From: Oligoflexales bacterium
Lineage (GTDB): Bacteria; Bdellovibrionota_B; Oligoflexia; Oligoflexales; JALZUQ01
Length of the DNA: 60,638 bases
Assembly: GCA_023301565.1 (NCBI GenBank)
Contig: JALZUO010000029.1
Span: forward strand, 1-60,638
Reading direction: 5' to 3'
Positions 8,941 through 17,409 of this stretch are shown piece by piece. A model generated the notes under the pieces. That model had not been told where the DNA came from. It saw nothing but the letters and a program-made list of their open reading frames with translations, and searched no databases. Position 1 is the first letter of the stretch, and each line of letters opens with the position of its first letter. The position numbers and the translations under genes are program-made.

Positions 8941-10614
8941 TCAAGGTCGCATGCTAAGTTTGATTTTTCGTTCCTTGGCCGTTGGCAAGCCTAGGGCCGC
9001 AAGGTTAAGTAGTCCTATCTCTGTGCTGTGGTGAGCGCCTTGATACTTTTGTGCCCAATGCTTTGGGCCTACTGCAAAAACCCCTACTGGGCTGGAGGTG
9101 TGTGTGCCTGTGCCCCAAGTTACGTTTTGATGTTTGCCAAGAATGGCTCCAAGCTTTGCAGAAAAGTTGTTTGATAAAATCCCGTAGAAGACCTCGCCAG
9201 GGCCCATGTCAGGTACCTCGGCTAAATCTAGGTACGAATGACCTTTAACCCTGTAGGCATTGTCTTTTAACTCAAAAAAGGATCTGGCTTCCGCTAAGGT
9301 TATCTCAAACCCAGTATTTTTTTTAACGACTTCTCGGAAGGATTCTGGTGAGTAGCTCTTTCTTTTTAGATAGTTCTTTACAATCGTATCAAGTGATTTT
9401 TTTTGGTTGTAGAGGTGGTCTAAGCTCGCGTAACGGCCAAAGTTAAAGTTTGGCTTAAACATTCTTCTAAGAAAGCCATTTCCAGATAGTTTTTTTTCGG
9501 TTGGCAACTCAAACGCGCTATAGCTAAACCCCATAGACCCTGTTTCATGGTCTGCAGTTAAAACAACAAGGGTGTCATCGCGGTTTTTGATCCACTCTAA
9601 AACATACCCAACGGTCTCATCAAACTTAAGCATCTCTTGGAGAAGTCCTCCAGCATCGTTTTGGTGGCCCATCCAGTCTATCTGCCCTGCTTCAACCATC
9701 AGGAAAAACCCCTTTGGGTTTTGGGAGAGTCTATCAAGAGCATCCATGGTCATTTCTTTTAGAGAGGGGATGCTGCGCTTTGGGTCATCTTTTGAAAATC
9801 GGTGCTTTATTCCACCTGGCATACCTGATGTTGTAAACAGGCCTAAAACTCTGCTGCCTTGGTTGGCCTGCATAGATTTTTTATCAAAGGCAAAATCATA
9901 ACCATTCTTTTTTGCTTTTTCGACAAGATCTACCTCGTCCTTTCTTTTGGAGGCAAGTAGGTTTGACTCTTGGCCAAACAAGGCAGCATATTTTTTATGG
10001 GCGGCACTCGATGAGTCTAAAACAGCTCTTGGTAAAAAATGCCTTAGGCCGCCTGAATACATAAGGTCGACCCCAGATGAAACTAGGTGTTCAGCTATGG
10101 TGTTTTCCATCGAGCGATGCGCAACGTGAGCTGCAAAGGCAGCAGGCGTGGCATGTGTAAGACGCGTATCTGAGACCAGGCCTGTGCTCAGGCCTTTTCT
10201 TTTGGCTTTTTCTGCGATGGTTAAAACAGCATTTCCTTTGCTGTCTAGACCTATTACCTCTGAGATGGACCCATGCCCTGTGGCAAGCTGCGTAGCTGCT
10301 GCTGCTGAGTCGACAACCAAAGCTCCTTCGGGCTCGACGAAAACCATTCCCAAGCTGCCTGTTTTAGCCATTTGTTCGATGTGTAGTGTTTTGCGTTTTA
10401 TTTTAGAGCTAGGTGCGTATTTCAGGTAAGAACGGGCAAAACCGAGTTGCTGAAACCCCATTCCATCACCAATCATAAAAATCAGGTTTTTAACTTTTTT
10501 CGTTTCGTTTTTTTCTGTTAGGTGGATACGAGCAGTGTTTTGACTGCTGTTTGTTGATAACTCGCAGCCTGCGGTGAACAAAAGCATAAAAAATAGCAAA
10601 AATAGCTTATTCAT
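8941..10614 (-). CDS. Alkaline phosphatase, lipoprotein form
   Basis: A 557-residue PhoA-superfamily alkaline phosphatase predicted to hydrolyse phosphomonoesters in the periplasm or at the cell surface. A lipobox (FTAGC, Cys near residue 17) indicates lipid anchoring. Metal and active-site motifs are in the expected order: MIGDGMGFQQLG near residue 50, VDSAAAATQLATGHG with the Ser nucleophile near 105, EAGQIDWMGHQND near 320, TADHETGSMG near 360, and a late His in THTSSPVGVFAVGP. An insertion between the last two metal sites, about 400-480, is larger than in E. coli PhoA. I chose ATG 10614, which has AAGGGA 7 bases upstream; TTG 10620 is the alternative. No Pho box was recognised upstream. 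Confidence 0.9.
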   Translation of the reverse strand: MNKLFLLFFMLLFTAGCELSTNSSQNTARIHLTEKNETKKVKNLIFMIGDGMGFQQLGFARSYLKYAPSSKIKRKTLHIEQMAKTGSLGMVFVEPEGALVVDSAAAATQLATGHGSISEVIGLDSKGNAVLTIAEKAKRKGLSTGLVSDTRLTHATPAAFAAHVAHRSMENTIAEHLVSSGVDLMYSGGLRHFLPRAVLDSSSAAHKKYAALFGQESNLLASKRKDEVDLVEKAKKNGYDFAFDKKSMQANQGSRVLGLFTTSGMPGGIKHRFSKDDPKRSIPSLKEMTMDALDRLSQNPKGFFLMVEAGQIDWMGHQNDAGGLLQEMLKFDETVGYVLEWIKNRDDTLVVLTADHETGSMGFSYSAFELPTEKKLSGNGFLRRMFKPNFNFGRYASLDHLYNQKKSLDTIVKNYLKRKSYSPESFREVVKKNTGFEITLAEARSFFELKDNAYRVKGHSYLDLAEVPDMGPGEVFYGILSNNFSAKLGAILGKHQNVTWGTGTHTSSPVGVFAVGPKHWAQKYQGAHHSTEIGLLNLAALGLPTAKERKIKLSMRP

Positions 10615-10804
10615 AATCAAGTCCCTTTGATTTTTCTAAGGCAAAGCTAGCAATGGTTTTCTAAGTGAACCATAAAGTTCACTGCCCAAGTATATCTATC
10701 TGTTATTAATGGGAATTTTTTGCTTCATTGCTGAGCTATGCAAGCTTCGAGTACATGGGTTATACAGTCTTTTGAAGTGCTCTTGCTTAGAAGGAAGCTG
10801 TCTT

Positions 10805-11257
10805 TTGCGGTTTGGTGTCCACGTTAAATTATATCTATTCAGCCTCGTTTTGCTTTTGATGAGTGCTAGCTTGTTTTCGATCGGCCTACAAAGCTGGGTC
10901 TCTCAGCAAACACTGTCATTTTATCTGTTTTTTTTGTTTCCATGTGTTTGGTCCGTGACGTTTTTGATTCGCAGCGCTTCGTGCGGTATCTGGATAGATG
11001 ACACATCTTACCGGCACAAGCACTATGAGAACGGTTATACTTGCAATCTTCAGCCAAGCGAAGTTTTTGCGATGCGTGAGGGCTTAGATAAAAACTCTTA
11101 CGTCTATGTAGAGCTTTTAGATAGTGAGCGTCGTATTTTAGATCAGTTTTCAGAGCGCTATATCCAGCGTTTTGATGTTCTTTACCTTTGGGCCAAAGAA
11201 AACTTTAAAGAGTTAGAGAGTTCGACAGATTCAGGCGCTAAAACGTCAGTAAGTTAG
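10805..11257 (+). CDS. Small membrane protein of unknown function upstream of hemH
   Basis: A protein of about 150 residues from TTG 10805, preceded by AAGGAAG 7 bases upstream; an in-frame ATG at 10709 has no ribosome site and would add an unlikely Cys-rich leader. Two hydrophobic spans near the N-terminus (about residues 7-27 and 34-54) are followed by a soluble region of some 90 residues with short strands, reminiscent of small bacterial PH-like domains behind a membrane hairpin, though not convincingly so. It ends 8 bases before hemH, so the two are probably cotranscribed. I do not recognise a family, and the tail after FKELE is low in complexity. Confidence 0.55.
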   Translation: MRFGVHVKLYLFSLVLLLMSASLFSIGLQSWVSQQTLSFYLFFLFPCVWSVTFLIRSASCGIWIDDTSYRHKHYENGYTCNLQPSEVFAMREGLDKNSYVYVELLDSERRILDQFSERYIQRFDVLYLWAKENFKELESSTDSGAKTSVS

Positions 11258-11265
11258 GAAAATAT

Positions 11266-12288
11266 ATGAAGCAAGGAATTTTAATTGTAAATCTTGGAAC
11301 CCCTGATTCGACCTCAGAAGGTGACGTCCGAAAATACCTCAAAGAGTTTTTAAGTGACCCTTACGTGATTGATATACCTGCTTTGTTTCGGTGGGCTTTG
11401 CTTAAGTTTTTCATCTTGCCAAAAAGGCCTGCTGAAAGTGCAGAAGCTTACAAAAAGATTTGGACCAAACGCGGATCTCCGTTGATGTTTCATACGGTCG
11501 ACTATTGCAAGGCTCTGCAAAAAGAACTCAAGATCCCTGTTGCCTGTAGCATGCGCTATCAGTCACCTTCGATCGAAGAAGGCGTGAAAGAGCTTGTCCA
11601 GGCTGGCGTTGATCACATTGTGGCTTGGCCGGTTTTCCCTCAGTATTCTCTGGCAGCCTATGAAACAGCAGCAGTAAAAGTGAGAAAAGTAGTTTCAAAG
11701 CTAGGTTTTTCAGGAAAGCTTGATTTGGTTCCAGCCGTTTTTGATGACCCTTTGTTTGCAAAAGCCTTTTCTACTGTGGCTCATGAGGCGACAGAGAAGA
11801 AGGGGTTTAAGCCAGACCATTATTTGATGAGTTTTCACGGTGTACCAGAAAGGCACTGCCGAAAAACTGTGGATAAAGGTTACCCGTGTACCAAAAACAA
11901 AGACTGCTGCGATACGCTTAGGTCTGAAAACATTAACTGCTACAGGGCGCAGTGCGTGGTCTCGGCAAAGGTGATTGCCAAAGAGATGGGTCTTGGCGAT
12001 GACCAGTGGACGATTGGCTTTCAGTCGAGGTTGGGGCGAACTCCTTGGATACAGCCCTATACAGATGAGCTTCTCCCAAAGTTTGCAGGTCAAGGCGTGA
12101 AGAACCTGGCAGTGCTCTGTCCGTCGTTTGTTTCTGATTGCTTAGAGACTCTAGAAGAAATTCAAATGCGAGCTAAAGAGGATTTTGTCAAAGCAGGCGG
12201 TGAGGATCTCTTTTTGATCCCGTCCCTAAACGCTTCGGACGTGTGGGTAAAAAATAGTGCCGAGATTCTAAGGGTTAATTACCTTTAG
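11266..12288 (+). CDS. hemH: Ferrochelatase HemH with internal cysteine cluster
   Basis: A 340-residue ferrochelatase that inserts Fe2+ into protoporphyrin IX in the last step of protoheme synthesis. It begins with the family opening GILIVNLGTPDS, has the catalytic MSFHGVPERH (His191), and ends with FVSDCLETLEEI. Six cysteines cluster at residues 198, 208, 214, 215, 225 and 230, just after the active-site His. A class of bacterial ferrochelatases is known to hold a [2Fe-2S] cluster on an internal cysteine segment of this kind (Myxococcus is an example), so an iron-sulfur centre is likely here. AGGA lies 7 bases upstream of ATG. It follows the small membrane-protein gene closely and converges with tadA. 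Confidence 0.97.
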   Translation: MKQGILIVNLGTPDSTSEGDVRKYLKEFLSDPYVIDIPALFRWALLKFFILPKRPAESAEAYKKIWTKRGSPLMFHTVDYCKALQKELKIPVACSMRYQSPSIEEGVKELVQAGVDHIVAWPVFPQYSLAAYETAAVKVRKVVSKLGFSGKLDLVPAVFDDPLFAKAFSTVAHEATEKKGFKPDHYLMSFHGVPERHCRKTVDKGYPCTKNKDCCDTLRSENINCYRAQCVVSAKVIAKEMGLGDDQWTIGFQSRLGRTPWIQPYTDELLPKFAGQGVKNLAVLCPSFVSDCLETLEEIQMRAKEDFVKAGGEDLFLIPSLNASDVWVKNSAEILRVNYL

Positions 12289-12309
12289 GTGGATCTAGCT
12301 AGTGCAGTT

Positions 12310-12786
12310 TTATTTACTACAACTTTGCTTGGCGGACCTGCGTTCTTTAAAAAAGCTTGAAAGAAGCTGCTGACTTTCTTCCTTGAGTATACCGTTTTCC
12401 CACTCTGTTTTGTGGTTTATTTGAGGCGAGTCAAGAATTTGAAATACGTTTTCTACGCCGCCCATCTTTTTATCTGAGGCAGCATATACAAGTCTTTTGA
12501 TCCTAGACTGGTAAATAGCTCCTGCGCACATTACGCAGGGTTCCAGGTTTGTGTAAATGGTGCAGTTTAAGAGGCGCCAGTTTTGCAGCTTTTTACCTGC
12601 ATGCCTAATCGCTTTGATTTCTGCATGGCCGCAGGGATCAAACTGAGATTCTTTTAGGTTGTAGGCAGAGCTAACCACATGGTTGTTCTCATCTATAATA
12701 ATTGCTGCGATTGGAACTTCTTTCAGCTTTGCTGCTGTCTTCGCCAAACTCAGTACGTGCTTCATCCAATATTCATCTTGCGTCAT
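12310..12786 (-). CDS. tadA: tRNA-specific adenosine deaminase TadA
   Basis: A 158-residue cytidine-deaminase-fold enzyme that converts the wobble adenosine of tRNA-Arg(ACG) to inosine. Zinc and catalytic motifs are intact: HAEIKAI (His54, Glu56) and PCVMCAGAIYQSRI (Cys84, Cys87), followed by the TadA-typical VYAASDKKMGGVEN. I chose ATG 12786, which sits one base after the stop of the upstream Xer-like gene and has AAGGA about 10 bases upstream; an in-frame ATG at 12822 would overlap that gene by 35 bases. Length is normal for TadA. The tail is Lys/Arg/Ser-rich, as often seen. Confidence 0.93.
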   Translation of the reverse strand: MTQDEYWMKHVLSLAKTAAKLKEVPIAAIIIDENNHVVSSAYNLKESQFDPCGHAEIKAIRHAGKKLQNWRLLNCTIYTNLEPCVMCAGAIYQSRIKRLVYAASDKKMGGVENVFQILDSPQINHKTEWENGILKEESQQLLSSFFKERRSAKQSCSK

Positions 12787-12787
12787 G

Positions 12788-13660
12788 CTAAATAAGTCCT
12801 TCACGGGTGGCAAAACGCTCAACTTTTCCGACCACCCCCAGTTTGTTGAGTCCCAGGTGCTCCATTATTTTTTCGCAGTCCCAGCCGAGGCGGAGCTTAG
12901 AGAGTATCGCATGTGAGCGAAGGCACTCTGCATTTAATTTCGGAATATCTAGTTCAGCTGAAAATTCAGCCAGGATAAACTTTAGTCCATGTCTGGACAT
13001 GGGTTTGTCAGCAGATCGTGGACCTTTTAGGCCGCGAAACAAATAGGTTTTTTTTGCAAAACTAAGGGTGTCTTTTAGGTGACTTGCAAACTCTGCCAAA
13101 GCATCCAGGCTAAGATCGGTTAAAGAGATTACCCGCGGGTGTTTGCCGGGTACATGCAGTGAGGAGCCAACAAAGTAACTCCACTTTAAAGAGATAACTT
13201 CGCTTGCCTTTAGGCCTTCATAGCCGATCAATAGAAGCAAAACTTTGTCTCTAAGGTGTTTTGCTTTTCTGGTGTCGTCGTTTTCTGCAAGATACTCGCG
13301 GCTTTCAACTAAGCTTTGCCACTGAGCTTTGGTTATGAGCTCAGGGTCTGTTTCTTCTCGTTTTGGGATGGCGATAGAAACAAAGGGGTTTTCACCTTTT
13401 GTATGATCTTTGTCTAGAAGAAACTGAAAAAACATCTTTAAGGACAAAAACCCACGCCGCAGAGAATTGTCCGATAATCCGGCACCTTTCAGATGCTCAA
13501 AGTAGAATTCAAAGTCCTTCGCTCCCCACTTCAGGTAGGCCCTCTGGTCGCCACTTTCGCCCACAAAGCTGAGGAATTTCTTGGCTTCCTGCGTGTAGGC
13601 TTGCCTAGTCGCAGGGCTTTTTCCTAGTTGCTGGAGATACTGATCAAAAAAAGTTACCAT
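12788..13660 (-). CDS. Tyrosine-recombinase (XerC/D-like) homologue lacking catalytic residues
   Basis: A 290-residue protein with the two-domain layout of XerC/XerD: a SAM-like N-terminal core-binding domain (residues about 1-95) and a C-terminal catalytic-fold domain (about 105-290). Five of the six key residues appear replaced. The first Arg (GLRxSE) is Lys151 in GLKASEV, the HxLRH His is Glu245 in ECLRSH (Arg248 is kept), the LGH His is Leu271 in LGLNK, and the Tyr nucleophile position falls in VERFA (Phe283). A Lys (173) is kept in the beta-hairpin. I infer a DNA-binding protein without strand-cleavage activity. I chose ATG 13660; an upstream TTG would overlap the divergent kinase gene. 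It is followed after one base by tadA. Confidence 0.8.
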   Translation of the reverse strand: MVTFFDQYLQQLGKSPATRQAYTQEAKKFLSFVGESGDQRAYLKWGAKDFEFYFEHLKGAGLSDNSLRRGFLSLKMFFQFLLDKDHTKGENPFVSIAIPKREETDPELITKAQWQSLVESREYLAENDDTRKAKHLRDKVLLLLIGYEGLKASEVISLKWSYFVGSSLHVPGKHPRVISLTDLSLDALAEFASHLKDTLSFAKKTYLFRGLKGPRSADKPMSRHGLKFILAEFSAELDIPKLNAECLRSHAILSKLRLGWDCEKIMEHLGLNKLGVVGKVERFATREGLI

Positions 13661-13675
13661 TCTTAGCACCCTAAC

Positions 13676-16072
13676 TTGTCGAGGCTTATATTGCCCGGAA
13701 ATCGTAGCACAGATAAAAACCCTCAAACAAACCCACTTTTTGGTGGGGGGCTACTGCGTTCTGCTTTGGTTAGCGGGTTTCTTGTTGGTATTTTGCTTCT
13801 GATCAATCGGTTTGAAGTACGGATGTACGAATGGGCAAAGTATTTGACGCAAGAGGGCGAGTTTCTTGCGACTTTTGTCTATTTTGGGCTGGTCAACGTT
13901 AATATCATCATTTTGTTGTTTTTGTTCTTCATCATTTTTAGAAACATCGCAAAGCTGATCATCGAAAGAAAAAGAGGGGTTTTTGGCTCACAGCTGCGCT
14001 TAAAATTAGTAACTTCGCTTGTGCTTTTCTCTGTAATTCCCAGCCTCTTGTTTTTTTACCTTTCCTATAGTTTTTTAACCTCTTCGATGGACAGGTGGTT
14101 TTCTACTAAAATAAAAGAAACCATTGTGGAAACCAGAAACCTCTCAGAACAAGCCTTTGAAAATGAACGTAAGCAGGTTTTGTCGCTGGCTAGTATCGCG
14201 GCAGAAAAAATAAATATTTATTCCAGTTCTGAATATCTACGGCTTTCATCTACTAAAAAGTTCGGCCTTACGCGGGTAAGTCCCGGTGAGAATGGGTTTC
14301 GTTATTATGTAGATTGGTCAGCTTTAACCTCTTTAAAACAACGTTTTGCTCTCCATGATGTGGTTTCGGTGGATAAAGACCTTCAGAACCTTTGGCCCTT
14401 AGGCCTTAAGGTTGCCCCAAATACAGCAGATTCAGGTGACAAAGCCCCAGATACGGATAAAGCTTCATTAGTTGAGAGCTTTCGCAAAAAAGTAAAAGCT
14501 GGCACGGCCGAGCTGCCTAAAACGCCAGAACCGTTTACGCATGGGGTCGGAATTGAAGGGCAGGATTTCTTGCTTGGGTTTGCGCCGGTCTTTTATGCAG
14601 GTGCAAGCGCAGGCTTGGGTGGCGACTTGCTTGCTTATGTGGTTGTGCAAAGAAAGCTAAAAACAGGTATTTTGCAGTCTTTAGATAAGATTCAAAAGGA
14701 GTTTGCCTCGCTCCGGCCCAGTGCAAAGTACATAAAGTTAAGTTACCGGGTTCTCCTGGGGCTTATGACGCTGATTGTCTTGTTTAGCGCGGTGTGGGCT
14801 GGTTTTTACGTAGCAAGAAACATAACCTATCCGATTAGAAGGCTCGCACTAGCAACAAAGCAGATTGCTGCCGGCAACTATGCCGTACAGATTCCTAAGA
14901 TTGCGCACGATGAAACAGGTGTTTTGGTTGATAGTTTTAATCACATGGCCAAAAACTTGGATCAGCAAAAAAAAGAGATTGAGCAATCTCAAAAAGAGCT
15001 CGAAGAAAGAGGGAAGTTCACTAAGACCGTTTTAGCAAACGTTGGCTCTGGCGTTGTTAGCGTGGACTCTCAGGGTAATGTTTCTTCAGTGAATAATGCC
15101 GTGTTCGAGCTTTTAAATAAAAAGCCTGAAGTCATTGAAGGTAAAAACATTGCAAGCTCTCTTGGCCAGGAGTTTGCCGGCTTGGTCTGGAGGCCAGCAG
15201 AAAAGAAGCTTGAAAAAGCTGACCAAGTAACCTTTGAGGTCCCGTATAAAGACGATCACGGCAACAAAATAAATTTAGGCGTATACGCTGTAACCCTAAA
15301 AGATGACCTGGATAGGCAAATTGGTTTGGTCATTGTATTTGATGACGTGACTTACCAGGCTAACCTGCAGCGCGTAGCTGCATGGAAAGAAGTGGCAAGA
15401 AGAGTTGCACATGAGATTAAAAACCCTCTTACACCAATAAGATTAAACGCAGAACGCGCCTTGCGAAAGTTTTCTGCTGAAATCAAGCCCAGTGATAAGG
15501 CTACCTTTGATGAGTGCATGCAAAGCATTTTGAGCAATGTAGATCAGCTTACAGAGATCGTAGAAGAGTTCCGAAAGTTTGCACGCATGCCAAGCGGTAA
15601 GCTGCAGTCTTGTGATCTGTCCTTTGAGCTTTTGGCTGTGGTGGATAACTTTCGCCTAAGTCATCCAGGTGTAGCTTTTGACGTTGGGAACGTTAAGCCA
15701 GGGCACATGGTACTTGCAGACAAAGGTCAAATGCGTCAAGTATTCGTGAATTTAATTAACAATGCCTTAGACGCTATGAGCTCATTGGATCAACCCTCTT
15801 TGGCTGTCCGTTTAAGGCGGCGTTCAAACCTTAGCGGTTATTCGGTTATCATTGAGTTTGAAGATAATGGGATAGGTATTCCTGAGGGACAGCGGGCACA
15901 GGTGTTTGAACCTTACTACACCACCCGCAAAGAGGGCACTGGATTAGGGTTGGCAATCGTGAATAGAATTATAAATGAGCACGGCGGTGAGATTAGAATT
16001 TTAGATGGTTCTGGCAGTAGGGCATCTTCTGCAGGTGTTTGCTTTGAAATTAGTTTTCCGGAGGTTTCATGA
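13676..16072 (+). CDS. NtrY-like membrane sensor histidine kinase
   Basis: A 798-residue histidine kinase with the NtrY layout: three N-terminal membrane spans (about residues 28-45, 62-90 and 107-130), a periplasmic region, a fourth span (about 358-380), then HAMP (about 381-430), PAS (about 450-560), HisKA with AHEIKNPLTP (His near 578), and HATPase with NLINNALDA, DNGIGIP and GTGLGLAIV. It should autophosphorylate and pass phosphate to the adjacent regulator, whose ATG overlaps its TGA by 4 bases. The start is TTG 13676, only 15 bases from the divergent Xer-like gene. NtrY/NtrX pairs respond to nitrogen or redox state in Alphaproteobacteria; the signal here is unknown. Confidence 0.88.
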   Translation: MSRLILPGNRSTDKNPQTNPLFGGGLLRSALVSGFLVGILLLINRFEVRMYEWAKYLTQEGEFLATFVYFGLVNVNIIILLFLFFIIFRNIAKLIIERKRGVFGSQLRLKLVTSLVLFSVIPSLLFFYLSYSFLTSSMDRWFSTKIKETIVETRNLSEQAFENERKQVLSLASIAAEKINIYSSSEYLRLSSTKKFGLTRVSPGENGFRYYVDWSALTSLKQRFALHDVVSVDKDLQNLWPLGLKVAPNTADSGDKAPDTDKASLVESFRKKVKAGTAELPKTPEPFTHGVGIEGQDFLLGFAPVFYAGASAGLGGDLLAYVVVQRKLKTGILQSLDKIQKEFASLRPSAKYIKLSYRVLLGLMTLIVLFSAVWAGFYVARNITYPIRRLALATKQIAAGNYAVQIPKIAHDETGVLVDSFNHMAKNLDQQKKEIEQSQKELEERGKFTKTVLANVGSGVVSVDSQGNVSSVNNAVFELLNKKPEVIEGKNIASSLGQEFAGLVWRPAEKKLEKADQVTFEVPYKDDHGNKINLGVYAVTLKDDLDRQIGLVIVFDDVTYQANLQRVAAWKEVARRVAHEIKNPLTPIRLNAERALRKFSAEIKPSDKATFDECMQSILSNVDQLTEIVEEFRKFARMPSGKLQSCDLSFELLAVVDNFRLSHPGVAFDVGNVKPGHMVLADKGQMRQVFVNLINNALDAMSSLDQPSLAVRLRRRSNLSGYSVIIEFEDNGIGIPEGQRAQVFEPYYTTRKEGTGLGLAIVNRIINEHGGEIRILDGSGSRASSAGVCFEISFPEVS

Positions 16073-17409
16073 CCGCATTAAAAGTTGTAGTGGTTGACGA
16101 CGAGGTTTCTATTTTAAAATCTCTTTCAGCTGTTTTAAAAGATGAAGGGTGTGAGGTCAATACGTTCTCTTCTGGAATTGACGCTTGCCAAAACATTGCA
16201 AAGATAAAACCTGACCTGATTTTTCTTGATATTTGGATGGACGATCGAAACGGTTTGGATGTTCTACAAGACCTAAACGCGCTTGTTCCCGGGACTTCCG
16301 TTGTCGTTATTAGTGGCCATGCGACGATTGAGGTTGCCGTGAAGGCAACAAAGCTAGGTGCGGCGGAGTTTTTGGAGAAACCACTTAGTTTGGATCAAAT
16401 TTTACCTCTCCTAGAAAAGCTGCGCGGGCAGCTAGATAAAAAAAGTGACTCTGAGCAAGTTAAAAAGCCGGCAGTACCAATTTTAGGTCAGAGCAAGAAG
16501 ACTGTTTTCCTAAAAATGCAGCTTGAACGAGTCGCTCCCCAGGACGTATCTGTTCTTATATATGGCGAGAATGGCGTAGGAAAAGAGGTCATTGCTCGCA
16601 TGCTTCATGACCTCTCTCCCAGGAAGTCCAAGCCTTTTGTTGCGGTCAATTGTGCTGCTATCCCTGAAGATCAAATAGAAAACGAGTTTTTCGGCTCTTT
16701 GGATGAGGGCTCTGTCGGCAAGTTCAGGGCTGCAAACTGCGGGACACTGTTTTTGGATGAGGTGGGGGACCTTAGTTTGCGGGCGCAGTCGAAGATTCTT
16801 CGGATTTTGGATTCAGGCGAACTGGTTCAGGTTGGGCAAAGCAGCCCTGGTAGTGTAGACGTCAGGCTTGTTGCATCTACCAATAAAGATCTAAAGGCTT
16901 TGATTGCCTCAGGGGCTTTTAGGGAAGACTTGTACTACCGCTTAAATGTAGTCCCTATCCGCGTTGCACCCCTTCGCGAACGTTTGGACGATCTAAGTGC
17001 ATTTGTTCAGTTTTTTGGAAAGCAGAACGGCAAAGAATTGCACTTTACCGAAGGCGCTATGCAAAAGATTTTGGCCTATCCTTGGCCGGGGAATATCCGG
17101 GAGCTAAAACACTTTTTACAGCGAGTATCTATTTTGCATGAAAGCAGTGTACTTGAAGAAAAAGACATAAGTGACTATATAGATCCTGCTAAGGTTGGGC
17201 GCAGCGCGTCTGAGCCAGGGGCTTCGCTTTTTGAAGTTGAGTGGAAAGATGCGAAAACCAGGTTTGAAATAGACTTTCTTACAAAAAAGCTCAAAGAATC
17301 AGGTTGGAATGTCTCGAAAACCTCCGAGAGAATTGGGGTGGAACGTAGCAATTTACACCGGCGCATTAAGTCGCTGGGTATTCAGTTTCCGATAAAGGCT
17401 AGTGATTGA
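16069..17409 (+). CDS. NtrX-like response regulator without the GAFTGA loop
   Basis: A 446-residue regulator with a receiver domain (Asp54 in FLDIWMDD; SGHA and EKPL also intact), an AAA+ domain, and a Fis-type helix-turn-helix at the C-terminus (GWNVSKTSERIGVERSNLHR, about residues 407-428). Walker A GENGVGKE (166-173) and Walker B GTLFLDEVGD (225-234) are present. Where sigma-54 activators carry ELFG...GAFTGA, this protein reads EFFGSLDEGSVGKFRAA (about 205-221). The L1 loop that contacts sigma-54 is therefore shortened and the motif is gone. It probably regulates sigma-70-type promoters or acts as a repressor. Translation is coupled to the kinase by an ATGA overlap, and its stop overlaps the start of rlmB. 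Confidence 0.88.
   Translation: MTALKVVVVDDEVSILKSLSAVLKDEGCEVNTFSSGIDACQNIAKIKPDLIFLDIWMDDRNGLDVLQDLNALVPGTSVVVISGHATIEVAVKATKLGAAEFLEKPLSLDQILPLLEKLRGQLDKKSDSEQVKKPAVPILGQSKKTVFLKMQLERVAPQDVSVLIYGENGVGKEVIARMLHDLSPRKSKPFVAVNCAAIPEDQIENEFFGSLDEGSVGKFRAANCGTLFLDEVGDLSLRAQSKILRILDSGELVQVGQSSPGSVDVRLVASTNKDLKALIASGAFREDLYYRLNVVPIRVAPLRERLDDLSAFVQFFGKQNGKELHFTEGAMQKILAYPWPGNIRELKHFLQRVSILHESSVLEEKDISDYIDPAKVGRSASEPGASLFEVEWKDAKTRFEIDFLTKKLKESGWNVSKTSERIGVERSNLHRRIKSLGIQFPIKASD

Noticed and set aside
12310-13660. Integron or mobile element suggested by a tyrosine recombinase gene
   Set aside because: The recombinase lacks its catalytic residues, and there are no attachment repeats, cassettes or composition change around it.
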